A stretch of 64,000 bases of DNA from Streptomyces sp. Alt3 (GCF_030719215.1 NZ_CP120983.1:7936001-8000000); one strand, 5' to 3'. Positions 34,269 to 43,628 are shown, numbered from the stretch's first letter. Numbers and translations are program-made. The notes: a model not told the origin generated them from the sequence alone.

Positions 34269-34784
34269 TCAGCGGTCCGCGTCCGTCGGACGGCGGGTGA
34301 AGCGCAGACCGGGCCGCCCGGACAGGGTGGTCGTGCCCGCCTCCACGAAGCCCGTCCGGGCGAGGACGGCCCTCGACCCGGTGTTGTCCAGCGTCGTCAT
34401 GGCCCGGAGAGAGGTCAGGTCGTAGTCGGTGAAGGCCAGGCCGCACACGCTGCGCACTCCCGACGTGGCCAGTCCCCTTCCCGAGGCCCGCTCCGCGATC
34501 CGGTACCCCAGTTCCGCCGAGCCGTCGGCGACATCGACGAGGTTGACGCGCCCCAGCACCGCCCCGTCGCTGTCCGTCAGGACGTGGAAGTGGAGAATCC
34601 CCGCCGTCTGATCCGCGAGCAACTCGGAGTGCCGCGCGTCGAATCCGGAGAAGTAGTCGTCCCCCCGGTCCGGTACCGAAGCGGCGAAGTACGCGCGGTT
34701 CTCCCGTTCGAAGGCGAGCAGTGCGGGAGCGTGGTCGTGACGGAGACGTTCGAGGACTGCCATACGGTGACGATACCGAGTCAC
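34269..34784 (-). CDS. GNAT-family N-acetyltransferase (RimJ/RimL-like)
   Basis: A 171-residue acetyltransferase. The acetyl-CoA site is in ELGYRIAERASGRGLATSGVR (positions about 95-115) and the end of the core in DNTGSRAVLARTGF. Sequence is typical of RimJ/RimL-type N-terminal or amino-acid acetyltransferases. Start chosen as GTG at 34784, behind GGGAGGAG; an ATG seven codons downstream is weaker. Confidence 0.88.
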   Translation of the reverse strand: MTRYRHRMAVLERLRHDHAPALLAFERENRAYFAASVPDRGDDYFSGFDARHSELLADQTAGILHFHVLTDSDGAVLGRVNLVDVADGSAELGYRIAERASGRGLATSGVRSVCGLAFTDYDLTSLRAMTTLDNTGSRAVLARTGFVEAGTTTLSGRPGLRFTRRPTDADR

Positions 34785-34873
34785 GGTCTCCTCCCGTGGT
34801 TCGCAAGGGCCCGGCCGCCTCCGGTGAGGGAACTGCCGGTCCCCGGCCGCTGGGTGGGTTGTCCGGACCACCC

Positions 34874-36352
34874 TCAGGGAGCGATGCCGACGTTCCCGAG
34901 GCGGCTCCACCTCCACTCCTGGGCGCGGGTCATCGCCGGCCAGTGGGTGGCTCCGGCGCGGGGGTTCACGCGCGAGGCATAGGTGGAGGGACGGTGGCCC
35001 GGCCGGAAGAAGCACCCGGTCCCGTACACGGCGTCGAAGGCGGGACAGGAGGACGCCACGGATGCCGCCGTGGGCTTGTGCCCCGTGCGTACCCACCCGG
35101 ACAACGCCGAGACCGCGCCCGCGTACTCCGCCGTGCTGAGCCCGCTGTGCTCGCTCTCCTGGGTGAAGGTCTGCAGGAGGTACCGGTCGCGGTGGGCGCC
35201 GCTCAAGGTGTCGCGATACGCCGACTCGTGCTCGACGAAGGCGGTGGGGTCGTCGATGGCGTGCAGGGTGAGCACGGGAACGGAGACCGCGCCGGTCAGA
35301 TCGCTGTCGTAGGAGAGGTCGCGTCGGGCGGTCCGGTCGGCGTCGAACCGTTCGACCCCGGCGTTGAGCGCCACGTCGTCGTGCGACCCCCGGTAGCGCA
35401 CGTGCCTGTTGCCGAAGGGGCTGCGCAGTCCGACGCGTCGCACGATGTCGCGGAACGTGAAGGTGGCGAAGGTGAGGTGCGACTCGAGCGTCCGCTCGGG
35501 GATCTTCGTGACCGCGAGGATGTCGTCGAGGTTCCGCTGCTGAAGAGCCGTCCGCTCGGCGGGCCGAGAGCTGTACCCCGTGCACTCCTGGAGCCTGGCG
35601 CGCAGCCCCGCACCGGTCATCGCCGAGTCCTCACGGAGCCCCATCCACAGGGGGTACGCAGGCTCGGTCGGGCGTGGGTGGTTCCGGCAGTAGTACTGGT
35701 AGACGACGCGGAGGTCCACCCGGTAGTCGTAGCCGCGGGAGCCGCCCGCCAGGACACCGTTGGTGAGCAGTGCGCCGTCGTAGGGCGAGTCGGCGCCCGA
35801 GCCGTACATCTCGATCGTCTTCGCCGCGACGTTGCCGCCCCATGACTGCCCGTGGATCAGCGTGGTGCTCGGGCGCCCGAACCTCTGTGTGAACAACCGG
35901 CGCAGATTCTCCGTGTCCGAGGCGGCCATCCTCGTTCCGTATCCGCCGCGACGGTAGGCCGATCCTGCCCAGGCGTAACCCTGGTCGACCATCACCGACC
36001 AGCGCTCCAGGTCGTCCCCGCTGCGCTCCGGATCCGACTCCTCGCCCAGCCCAGGACCGCCGTGCGCGTGCAGGACCAGCGTTCCGTTCCACGAGCGGGG
36101 AACGGCGACGGTGTAGTGGGCGCCGTGGGAGTCCTGGCCCGAGTAGCACGTCGCCTTCGCCGCCAGGTCGGCCGGGCAGGGAATCGTGGTCGGTGCTCCG
36201 GTCGCCGCCGAGGCCTGCGCGGGGCCGACGAGGCAGGCCGCGAGGATCCCCGCGACACCGCCCGCCGCCATCGTGGACAGTCTTCCGCGTGAGCGCCGCC
36301 TCGGGGCGGAAGCGGTCACGACATTGCCGGTCGGGTTCTCGCTCAGGTGCAT
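34874..36352 (-). CDS. Secreted alpha/beta-hydrolase
   Basis: A 492-residue secreted hydrolase. Arg-rich N-terminus and hydrophobic segment (about 20-50) form the export signal. The catalytic set is Ser in GQSWGG, Asp in HAIDDPT, and His in SEHSGL. The family is not identified; it is long for a lipase and close in style to secreted esterases or peptidases of Streptomyces. Upstream of it, 36353-36488 contains an AT-rich promoter region shared with the next divergent gene. Confidence 0.82.
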   Translation of the reverse strand: MHLSENPTGNVVTASAPRRRSRGRLSTMAAGGVAGILAACLVGPAQASAATGAPTTIPCPADLAAKATCYSGQDSHGAHYTVAVPRSWNGTLVLHAHGGPGLGEESDPERSGDDLERWSVMVDQGYAWAGSAYRRGGYGTRMAASDTENLRRLFTQRFGRPSTTLIHGQSWGGNVAAKTIEMYGSGADSPYDGALLTNGVLAGGSRGYDYRVDLRVVYQYYCRNHPRPTEPAYPLWMGLREDSAMTGAGLRARLQECTGYSSRPAERTALQQRNLDDILAVTKIPERTLESHLTFATFTFRDIVRRVGLRSPFGNRHVRYRGSHDDVALNAGVERFDADRTARRDLSYDSDLTGAVSVPVLTLHAIDDPTAFVEHESAYRDTLSGAHRDRYLLQTFTQESEHSGLSTAEYAGAVSALSGWVRTGHKPTAASVASSCPAFDAVYGTGCFFRPGHRPSTYASRVNPRAGATHWPAMTRAQEWRWSRLGNVGIAP

Positions 36353-36488
36353 GCCGGCCGATGCTAGCCATGTCCGGGCCGTTTGCCAGAGGTCCGGCGT
36401 TTGAGTTCATATCGTTCATCGGCGATCACTTTCGGCCGTACATCGGTGCGGACGGTGACCTCATGTCTTCGCACGCGTTGTACAGGGC

Positions 36489-37622
36489 GTGTCCTCCTCC
36501 CTCCGCACACCCTTCACCCCGGCCGTTCCGGTGGTGGCTCCGAAGCCCTTCCTGCTGACGCCCCACCAGGGAGAGGCCGCGCGCGCGCTCCTGGCCCATG
36601 TGAGCGCGCTTCCGCTGACGACGGCCGACGCGCAACTCCTCGCGACCGTCGTCACCATCCGGGCCGCACGCGCCGGCGTCGGCAACCTCACCGGCCAGGA
36701 CGTGCGCAGCCTCCGTCTGGCCGATCCGGAGGGAGCGGTCACCGCCTTCGCGGCCCTGGGCTGGCAGGGGTACGAGGCTCTGCTCGGCGGGGATCTCGTG
36801 ACCCCGGTGGGCGTCATCGTGCCGGACCTCTCCGGTCAGCCGGAATCCGCCCTCCACTTCGGCAAGTTGATGCGTTCGCGGGTGTCGGGCTGGACGGTCC
36901 GGACCCTGTCCGCCAAGCCGGTCAAGAAGACCTCGACGGCGGCTCGGCTGGCCGCGCTGTTCCTGGCGGCCCACGGACCGGCCGATGAGCACGGCACGCT
37001 GCCCGCCCACCTTCCGGGCCACTGCCGGGCCGCCCTGCCCGAGCTGCTCGACAAGGGCTTCCTGCGGGAGTTGGACGGTGACAGGTACCTGCTGGCCGAG
37101 GCCGTGCGCCATCTGTCGGGCATGCGCCCCCTGCCGGATGTCCAGCCCGCCACGCGTGACGAGCCGGAGGCGGAAGGGCCGAGCTGGCAGGAGTGGAAGG
37201 ACCGGGCGAGCGTCGCCCTGCGACGGCATGTCGAGGCGGTCGAGAGCTGCCCCGAGTGTGCGCTGTCCACGGCCAGGGTGTCGGAGGCGTTCATGCGCAA
37301 GGCCCTTCCCGCCCAGTTCGGCGAGAAGGCGCGCACTGCCTACGGCGTCTGGGCGGCCAAGTATCCCGATCAGGGGCCTGCGGCTGCCGAGTCCGCCGCC
37401 GCGTTCCGTGCGCTGCATGGCCACGGGCCTTCCGTCAAGCAGCTGTGCACGGCGCTCGGCTGGGGAAAGATGTCCAGGCAACTGCGGATCCACGTGATCC
37501 GCCGTCTGATTGCCGAGGGGTGGCTGACGAACACCGATCCGGTGCCGTGGACCTTGCGCCCGGGCAAGGCCGCGCAAACGGGGACGGCAGCTGCGGCGCC
37601 CGTCGCCGCGCGCCGGGGCTGA
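36489..37622 (+). CDS. Hypothetical Streptomyces protein, probably winged-helix
   Basis: A 377-residue soluble protein with no membrane helix or signal. I recognise no named domain. Residues about 150-200 and 305-360 read like helix-turn-helix or winged-helix segments (LPGHCRAALPELLDKGFLRELDGDRYLLAE and MSRQLRIHVIRRLIAEGWLTNTD by position), so a DNA-binding role is possible. Start is GTG at 36489 with an imperfect ribosome site; an internal GTG or ATG is possible. A weak hairpin (37632-37659) follows. Confidence 0.72.
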   Translation: MSSSLRTPFTPAVPVVAPKPFLLTPHQGEAARALLAHVSALPLTTADAQLLATVVTIRAARAGVGNLTGQDVRSLRLADPEGAVTAFAALGWQGYEALLGGDLVTPVGVIVPDLSGQPESALHFGKLMRSRVSGWTVRTLSAKPVKKTSTAARLAALFLAAHGPADEHGTLPAHLPGHCRAALPELLDKGFLRELDGDRYLLAEAVRHLSGMRPLPDVQPATRDEPEAEGPSWQEWKDRASVALRRHVEAVESCPECALSTARVSEAFMRKALPAQFGEKARTAYGVWAAKYPDQGPAAAESAAAFRALHGHGPSVKQLCTALGWGKMSRQLRIHVIRRLIAEGWLTNTDPVPWTLRPGKAAQTGTAAAAPVAARRG

Positions 37623-37800
37623 GTGCGGGCGGGTGTGTGTGAGGTCCTGCCCACACACCGGCTGACGGCACTTCCATCGGCCCCGCTGTCGGTGACCCGG
37701 CGTCAGGAGTGGTGCGTTCACAGGATTCAAAGTGATTGTGATGGGCATGCCAGGCGTAGCCGCGTGCCCCCCACAGGCACGCGCCCACCGGGAGGACTCA

Positions 37801-38568
37801 GTGAGAAGCAGCGCCCCGATCCGCAAGGGCATACTCGTCGTCACCAGTGCCGTCGCTCTGGTCGTCGCCACCGCCGGCAGCGCGTTCGCCGCCCCGCCGA
37901 CGGCATTGCCCGCCTCTGCGGACGCGATCGAGCAGGCCTTTCAGCCGGCGTTCGACTACGACACGGACGGCTGCTATCCGACGCCGGCGATCGGACCCGA
38001 CGGAACCATCGCTCCCGGCCTCAACACCACCGGCGCGGTCAACGGCAGTTGCCGTGACGCCGTGGATCTGGACAATACCAACGGCTACGCCCGTTCCCTG
38101 TGCAACAACGGCTGGTGCGCGGTGATGTACGGGCTCTACTTCGAGAAGGACCAAGCGGTGGCCGGCAGCGGGCTCGGCGGGCACCGGCACGACTGGGAGC
38201 ACGTCGTCGTGTGGATCCAGAACAACGAGGCCCGCTACGTGTCCACCTCCGCCCACGGAGACTTCGACATCTACACCCGCGACCAGATCAGGTGGGACGG
38301 GACCCATCCCAAGGTCGTGTACCACAAGGACGGAATCGGCACCCACTGCTTCCGCCCCGCGAATTCGAACGACGAGCCGCCGGAGAACCACTACCACGAT
38401 TGGCGGTTCCCCACCCTCGTCGGGTGGAACGGTTACCCCGCCGGCCTGCGGGACAAGCTGGTGCAGGCGAACTTCGGCAGCGCGGTCTTCGGCCTCAAGG
38501 ACGGCAATTTCAGCAGCCATCTGAAAAAGGCGCTCCCCGCCGGAATTCCCTTCGATCCCAACGCCTGA
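37801..38568 (+). CDS. Secreted NPP1-type (necrosis-inducing) protein
   Basis: A 255-residue secreted protein. Signal peptide about 1-28 (VVATAGSAFA). The diagnostic NLP heptapeptide GHRHDWE is at about 125, with conserved flanking residues, and the mature part has four Cys. NLPs in plant pathogens damage plant membranes; many bacterial saprophytes also encode them and their role there is unclear. Start is GTG at 37801 behind GGGAGGA; the frame to 37732 is not used. Confidence 0.9.
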   Translation: MRSSAPIRKGILVVTSAVALVVATAGSAFAAPPTALPASADAIEQAFQPAFDYDTDGCYPTPAIGPDGTIAPGLNTTGAVNGSCRDAVDLDNTNGYARSLCNNGWCAVMYGLYFEKDQAVAGSGLGGHRHDWEHVVVWIQNNEARYVSTSAHGDFDIYTRDQIRWDGTHPKVVYHKDGIGTHCFRPANSNDEPPENHYHDWRFPTLVGWNGYPAGLRDKLVQANFGSAVFGLKDGNFSSHLKKALPAGIPFDPNA

Positions 38569-38576
38569 CGTCGCGG

Positions 38577-38610
38577 GCCGGGCGGCGCCACGGAATTCCG
38601 TCCGCCCGGC
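38577..38610 (+). terminator. Terminator after the NPP1 gene
   Basis: 9-bp arms GCCGGGCGG / CCGCCCGGC with a loop that itself contains the palindrome ACGGAATTCCGT. Follows the stop by eight bases. Confidence 0.6.
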
Positions 38611-38671
38611 TGCGCGAGGGGTGCCCCCACTATCCTGAGGAGAGGGAGAGGCGCGGTCGAGGGGGAGCGAG

Positions 38672-39421
38672 ATGATTTCCGAGCCTGAGATGGCGGGGGA
38701 GTTCGGCGCGGCCGAGACCCGCGAGGTGGTGGACGGCTTCGCGGGACACCCCGGAGGGGGACCCCGTCACCGAAAGCCATGGCTGTGGGCTCTGGGAGGT
38801 ATGGCCATGGCGTCGGTCCTCTGGACGGCGGCGCTGTCGTTGTACGGATCTGACGACCGGCGTCCGGAAATGCATGGGTACCAGCTGGACCAGGACCCCT
38901 GCCCCTCCGTGCGGTTGAAGTCTCTCGGTGCGGCGATCGCGCCGAGAGAGCCCACCATGGACATGGGAACAGGGTTGTTGCAGCATGCCGCCCTCGACAA
39001 GATCCGGTGCGTCATCCCTCTCCGTTCCCCGGTGGAGGAGGAGCGGCCCGTGGACGGCTGGTCCATCGAATACACGGTCGGAATAGCCGTGGCACTGCAC
39101 AAGGAAACCGATCCCGGAGCCGAATTCGAGGCGCAGCGGCGGGTGACCGACCTCGGCTTCGATCCGGAGGCGAAGCTGGAGACCGTACCCGATCTCGGCG
39201 ACAAGGCGTATCTGCTGACCAGGGACGAGGGTGATGCGGAGCTCCGGGTGCTGGAGGGCGGAGCGGTCCTCTCGTTGAGCCTTGCCGCAATCACGCTTTA
39301 CCAGAGCGACGGACGCGGTGACGAAGGTGCCGGTGACGAACCGGACGTCGCTGACCCGGCCCCGTACCAGGCGGCCATGATCAGTGACATGCGTGACCTG
39401 ATGGCGGGCCTGAAGCGCTGA
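38672..39421 (+). CDS. Single-pass membrane protein of unknown function
   Basis: A 249-residue protein with one predicted membrane segment (about 36-58, WLWALGGMAMASVLWTAALSLYG) and a predicted extracellular domain with two Cys (about 76 and 112). The domain layout resembles DUF3558-type actinobacterial surface proteins but lacks a lipobox, so I leave it unnamed. GGGAGCGAG precedes the ATG. It is followed by a convergent terminator. Confidence 0.76.
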   Translation: MISEPEMAGEFGAAETREVVDGFAGHPGGGPRHRKPWLWALGGMAMASVLWTAALSLYGSDDRRPEMHGYQLDQDPCPSVRLKSLGAAIAPREPTMDMGTGLLQHAALDKIRCVIPLRSPVEEERPVDGWSIEYTVGIAVALHKETDPGAEFEAQRRVTDLGFDPEAKLETVPDLGDKAYLLTRDEGDAELRVLEGGAVLSLSLAAITLYQSDGRGDEGAGDEPDVADPAPYQAAMISDMRDLMAGLKR

Positions 39422-39451
39422 GGCCGGCCTCCGGCGTCCGGCTTTCGGTCT

Positions 39452-39479
39452 CCGCCGACAGCGGCGGTCGTGTCGGCGG
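39452..39479. terminator. Convergent terminator
   Basis: 9-bp arms CCGCCGACA / TGTCGGCGG with a 10-base loop, between the stop of the membrane protein gene and the stop of the VOC gene. Confidence 0.65.
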
Positions 39480-39490
39480 GCCGATGCCCG

Positions 39491-39922
39491 TCAGCGGGCG
39501 GACAGCTCCGAAGGGGCCTCCTGGACCATCCACCCGTTGCCGTCCGGATCGGCGAAGGACATGAATGAGTTCCAGGTGTCACCCCTGCCCTCCTCCCAGC
39601 CCGTAGCGCCCACGTGCCGGATCGGAGAGACGTCCACACCGCGGCTCACCAGCTCCTCGCGTGCGGCCTCGATGTCCGTCACGCAGACCTGCATGCCCTG
39701 GAGCGTGCCAGGAGCCATCGCGCGCTCTCCCGGAAACGGTGGCATCCCCTGAAGCACGGCGATCGAGCACCGTGAGCCCGGCGGGGTCATCTGGATGATG
39801 CGCACCCCCGGGGCCACCTCGTCGTCCAGGTCCAGCTTGAAGCCCACCTTCTCGGTGTAGAACGCTTTCGCCCGGTCCATGTCGGTGACGGGGACCGGGA
39901 CCACCTCGAGTGTCCAGTTCAT
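39491..39922 (-). CDS. VOC-family (glyoxalase/bleomycin-resistance fold) protein
   Basis: A 143-residue VOC protein with the two beta-alpha-beta-beta-beta modules of the family: LEVVPVPVTDMDRAKAFY at the start and later GVDVSPIRHVG and FADPDGNGWMVQE. The metal-binding residues cannot be placed with confidence, so it may be an enzyme or a ligand-binding protein. It stands alone on the minus strand. Confidence 0.85.
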   Translation of the reverse strand: MNWTLEVVPVPVTDMDRAKAFYTEKVGFKLDLDDEVAPGVRIIQMTPPGSRCSIAVLQGMPPFPGERAMAPGTLQGMQVCVTDIEAAREELVSRGVDVSPIRHVGATGWEEGRGDTWNSFMSFADPDGNGWMVQEAPSELSAR

Positions 39923-40141
39923 GAAGCCTCCTCAGCAGCGCCAGTTCCCCTGGCCGGATTCACTGTCCTCGGAGCAGCCGGGACAGCAGAGGCCACGGCG
40001 AACTCCGAAGGACTTCCACCGTCACGCACGGATGCGGTGCGGCGCACCCCGAAACGCCAGCAGGGCCTGAACTTCGACCATTCACCGCGTCGGCGGGGCC
40101 GTATCCGTCCGTCGGCCACGCTGATCAGCCGGAACGGGTCA

Positions 40142-40528
40142 CTACAGCTGTGCGGTCGGTCCCCGCCGACAGGAAGCACCGGTGCGTATGTTGCTCGTGG
40201 CATCCGTGATGACCGAGTCGAGTCGGTCCCGGGCGTGAACGAGGTCGGTGACGCGCCGGTCGACCAGCTCGCGCTCCTTCGCCAGGCGATCGAGCAGGGC
40301 AGGAGTTGCGCGGCCCTCGACGACGCACGGCATCAGCTCGGCGATCGTCCTGCTGGACAACCCGGCGGCGTACAGCTGCTGGATCATCTGGACCTGGTCC
40401 GCCGCGCTCTCGGGGTAGTGGCGCTGGCCGCTCGGGCTGCGCTCGGCACCGAGCAGACCCTGCTCCTCGTAGTAGCGCAGGGCCCGGACACTGACGCCGG
40501 TACGGGCGGCGAGTTCACCGATGCGCAT
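40142..40528 (-). CDS. MerR-family transcription regulator
   Basis: A 128-residue MerR regulator. N-terminal winged helix (MRIGELAARTGVSVRALRYYEEQGLL), then the long dimer helix (about 75-115). No Cys cluster for metals is seen, so the signal is likely an organic molecule. GGAGGAGGAG precedes the ATG. It is divergent from the hydrolase gene across a MerR-type promoter. Confidence 0.92.
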   Translation of the reverse strand: MRIGELAARTGVSVRALRYYEEQGLLGAERSPSGQRHYPESAADQVQMIQQLYAAGLSSRTIAELMPCVVEGRATPALLDRLAKERELVDRRVTDLVHARDRLDSVITDATSNIRTGASCRRGPTAQL

Positions 40529-40559
40529 CGCTCCTCCTCCGTGGCCTCCGTCACGGTAC

Positions 40560-40591
40560 TTGACTCTCACGTCAACGTCAGGTTCTAGCGT
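40560..40591 (+). promoter_or_regulatory. MerR-type promoter/operator
   Basis: TTGACT at 40560-40565 followed, after a stretched spacer of about 19-20 bases, by TAGCGT at 40586-40591; the spacer holds the dyad TTGAC...GTCAA. Long-spacer promoters with an internal dyad are typical of MerR control. It lies between the regulator and hydrolase genes. Confidence 0.6.
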
Positions 40592-40724
40592 GGCCGACGT
40601 GCACCCGACCGGGGATTTCCTCCGGTCCCGCTTGCCGACGTACACAGGCTCGAACCCGGTGCGTACGAACGTGTCCGCCACCGGAAGACAGCCTGGCCGC
40701 ACCGCACCCGGAAGAGAGACAGCC

Positions 40725-41669
40725 ATGACCACGTACAGGGTTACCGGCCTCACCGGTCCAGCCGCCACCCCGACCGTGTCGGTCGCCCCCGTCGTGCTGC
40801 CCGCACCTCAGCGCGGCGAGGACCTGCACGTACGCGTATCCGCCCCGGTCACAGGAACCCGTCTGCCGATCGTGCTGTTCTCGCACGGGTTCGGATCGAA
40901 CCTGGACGGCTACGCACCGCTGGTCGACCACTGGGCCTCCCACGGCTTCGTGGTGATCCAGGCCACCCACCTCGACTCCAGGCGCCTCGACGTCATCGCG
41001 GGCGACGACCCCCGCAGGCCCCATCTGTGGCGCCGTCGCGTCCAGGACATGCAGCGGATCCTCGACGACCTCGACGTCCTGGAGGCATCCGTACCCGGCC
41101 TGGCCGGCCGGGTGGACCACAGCCGTATCGTCGCAGCGGGGCACTCCTTCGGCGGGCAGACCGCCGGCATCCTGGTGGGCCTGCGCGTCACCGACCCGGA
41201 GACCGGAATCGCGCAGGACATGTCGGATCACCGCGTCATGGCCGCCGTCCAGCTGGCCACGGCCGGCAGGGGAGGCGACGAGCTCACCCCCTTCGCCCTC
41301 GAGAACGCTCCCTGGCTGCGCGGTCAGGACTTCGCCCACGTCACCGCGCCCTGCCTCGTCGTCGCCGGGGACGAGGACGAACTACCGCTCTCCACCCGGG
41401 GGCCGTCCTGGACGACCGACCCCTACACCCTCGGTCCCGGCGACAAGAGCCTGCTGACGGTCCATGGGGGGCAGCATTCCCTCGGTGGCATCTCCGGCCA
41501 CGAGGTCGCGGAGACCACCGACGAGAACCCCGGCCGCGTCGCACTCGTCCAGCAGGTCACCCTCGCCTATCTGCGCCATGTCACCGGCACCGACCACGCG
41601 GACTGGGAATCGGCGAAGGCCGCCCTCGCGGGCCGTTCGCACCCGTTGGGGCGGCTGGAGTCGAAGTGA
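40725..41669 (+). CDS. Alpha/beta-hydrolase, chlorophyllase/PAF-hydrolase type
   Basis: A 314-residue cytoplasmic hydrolase. An N-terminal region is followed by the oxyanion segment LFSHGFGSNLDGY, the nucleophile elbow GHSFGG, Asp in VVAGDEDELP and His in GGQHSLGG. Substrate unknown. The ATG follows GGAAGAGAGACAGCC. Probable target of the divergent MerR regulator. The downstream gap contains a 26-G run. Confidence 0.85.
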   Translation: MTTYRVTGLTGPAATPTVSVAPVVLPAPQRGEDLHVRVSAPVTGTRLPIVLFSHGFGSNLDGYAPLVDHWASHGFVVIQATHLDSRRLDVIAGDDPRRPHLWRRRVQDMQRILDDLDVLEASVPGLAGRVDHSRIVAAGHSFGGQTAGILVGLRVTDPETGIAQDMSDHRVMAAVQLATAGRGGDELTPFALENAPWLRGQDFAHVTAPCLVVAGDEDELPLSTRGPSWTTDPYTLGPGDKSLLTVHGGQHSLGGISGHEVAETTDENPGRVALVQQVTLAYLRHVTGTDHADWESAKAALAGRSHPLGRLESK

Positions 41670-41709
41670 CGACAGTGCACCTCGCCCCGGAGAGCCGTTC
41701 GCCGGGGGC

Positions 41710-41735
41710 GGGGGGGGGGGGGGGGGGGGGGGGGG
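41710..41735. repeat. Homopolymer of 26 G
   Basis: An unbroken run of 26 G bases, preceded by a further GGGGGC. It lies in a short gap between two genes on opposite strands and is not inside either. Such runs are rare even in high-GC DNA and may be partly a base-calling or assembly artefact. Confidence 0.85.
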
Positions 41736-41776
41736 CTCCGTGGGACCTCGTGTTCCAGGCTTCGGCAAGCGGTTCG

Positions 41777-42460
41777 TCAGACGATCCGGGGGACGGTCTC
41801 GTTGCGCTCGGTGGACCAGTTGGTGACGATGGGCTTGTCGACGGTGGCCGTGTCGGGGAGTTCGAGCTCGGCGGGGTCGGGATCGTCCTCCGTGGTGGCG
41901 ATGATGACGTTCTCGAATTCCTTGCCGCCATCGGTGTTCGTGGTCTTGGGGCTGATCCCGGTGTACGCGACCGCGGAGCCGGTGAGCTCGATGGGGTCTT
42001 CGCCGCCCTGTCCGACGGGGGAGGCGACGCCGTCGGCACCGGAGCCGAAGGAGACGCTCGGGGTGTTGACGTCCAGGTAGCAGGTGATGCCGGATTTGGC
42101 CTTGGCGGTGACGAGGTAGTACCCGCCGGCCTGGGACTCCTCGGTGACCGTGAACTCCAGGTCGTTGGTACCGCAGGACTGCCCGTAGCCGCTCTTGTCC
42201 CCGCTGCCGCCGGAACCGCTCTTGTCGCTGGAGCCGCTGGAGCCGGGGCTGTCGGACTTGGTGTCACCGGTCGCGTCGCCGCCGGTGGTGGGGGTGTCGC
42301 TGCCTCCGTCGGCGGAGGGAGCGGCGGAGGAGGCCGCGGAGCTGCCGGTGTCCGTGGTGTCCTCGGGTCCGCACGCGGTGGCGGTGGCGGCGAGTGCTGC
42401 CACCGCCGCGGCGGCGAGCACGAGACGGGCGGAACGGGCGGCGGGACGCGAGCGCATCAT
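41777..42460 (-). CDS. DUF4232 lipoprotein
   Basis: A 227-residue lipoprotein. Lipobox ATAC near residue 30, a long Ser/Gly/Asp-rich linker (about 35-90), then a DUF4232-type beta-rich domain (about 92-225), with the motif SCGTNDLEFTV and a later PSVSF. DUF4232 proteins are common in Streptomyces and of unknown role. The start at 42460 follows GGAG; a second ATG is one codon later. Confidence 0.87.
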   Translation of the reverse strand: MMRSRPAARSARLVLAAAAVAALAATATACGPEDTTDTGSSAASSAAPSADGGSDTPTTGGDATGDTKSDSPGSSGSSDKSGSGGSGDKSGYGQSCGTNDLEFTVTEESQAGGYYLVTAKAKSGITCYLDVNTPSVSFGSGADGVASPVGQGGEDPIELTGSAVAYTGISPKTTNTDGGKEFENVIIATTEDDPDPAELELPDTATVDKPIVTNWSTERNETVPRIV

Positions 42461-42930
42461 GGTCTCCAGCGGCTGTCGATTGCGGTACTTCCTGCTGACA
42501 CCGACGACACTAGAGCCGAGACGATCTTGAAATCATCGCGTGCATGTCCAGGTTCTGTCCCAGCCGATCGGTTCCAGGAAAGAGCGCTGGATCTGATTTC
42601 GACCAGCGAGGAGAAACAACGGGTAGCCGTGACGGGCCGGGAGCCGTGGCGGGGGCCGACGCACGACACTCTCGGCCTCGTGGACCTCACCCAGGCCGGG
42701 AGCCGCCGTCCACCGGCGACGGCCCGCCCACGTCCTGCTCGAAAGCGCGACCACACGACGAACCGGTCGGGACGGCGCTCCCGACACCGCCCGCCCCTGT
42801 CACCAACCCAGGGCGCGCCCACTTCTTCGCGGTGCAGGCCGGTCGGACCCGCCCCGCCCCCGGCACCACCCTTCTACGAGCCCACCCTCAAGCCGTTGAC
42901 CAGGACATACGCCGAGGTCCGGCCGGGGAA
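42461..42930. other. 470-base gap, no recognised gene
   Basis: Frames exist on both strands but lack a ribosome site, consistent codon use and any domain. The 5' part near 42510-42540 is AT-richer and is the likely promoter of the DUF4232 gene. I see nothing else. Confidence 0.5.
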
Positions 42931-43353
42931 TCAGGTCGCTGCCTGGGAGCTGTCCCGGAAGCCGCCCCAGCCGTGCCAGCGGTCGATCTCGATCCAGGCG
43001 TTCACCCGGCCGCGGTCCCGGTCCGCATACGGCCGGCCGAGGTACTGCTGGGACAGCCGGTCGATGCCGGCCAGGCCTTCGTCGTCGCTCATCTCGACGA
43101 CATGCCCGATCAGAGTCACATGGGTGTACCAGTCGGATTCGTCGAGCACCGTGAGGGTGACGCGGGCGTCCCGACGCACATGGTCGAGACGCTTGCGGCC
43201 CTCGTCCATGTTGACCAGTACCCGGCCGTCGTCCCAGAGGTACCAGGTGGCCGTGGACACCGGCTGCCCGTCCGAACGAAGAGTCGCGATCACAGCAGGG
43301 TTGGGCTTGCGCAGCATGGCTACCGCGGCATCGGGAAGTGGCGGCTTCGACAT
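42931..43353 (-). CDS. PPOX-class (pyridoxamine-phosphate-oxidase fold) F420-dependent type oxidoreductase
   Basis: A 140-residue split-barrel flavin/F420-binding protein. Core segments: MLRKPNPAVIATLRSDGQPVSTATWYLWDDG, VLVNMDEGRKRLDHVRRDARVTLTVLD, and GHVVEM. In actinobacteria this class usually uses coenzyme F420. The start at 43353 follows AGGAGAG. The substrate is unknown. Confidence 0.86.
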   Translation of the reverse strand: MSKPPLPDAAVAMLRKPNPAVIATLRSDGQPVSTATWYLWDDGRVLVNMDEGRKRLDHVRRDARVTLTVLDESDWYTHVTLIGHVVEMSDDEGLAGIDRLSQQYLGRPYADRDRGRVNAWIEIDRWHGWGGFRDSSQAAT

Positions 43354-43628
43354 GTTCTCTCCTCTGTCTCCCGCTGCCCTCCCTGTGGTGCTGAACCACA
43401 CCGGTGGTTCGGAGGGTGCGCCTCCACGCTGCCACACCGCACCGGCGGTACGACGGACCGCCCGCGCCGCGCGAACCGCGAGTTCGCACGGTTCCGGTTC
43501 CGCGGCCGCCGGATGTGATCAGCACATTGCGGTCGCGTGGCAGCGTGCGGCAGATCATCGACACGACGCGATGCGGGCCGCACGGTGGATCTTCGTAGCC
43601 AGCGCTTTCCACCTTCGGAGGACCCGTC

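Noticed and set aside
37632..37659. GGTGTGTG/CACACACC hairpin after the hypothetical gene as a terminator
   Set aside because: Only 8 bp with a 12-base loop and no T run; mentioned with the gene but too weak to list as a feature.
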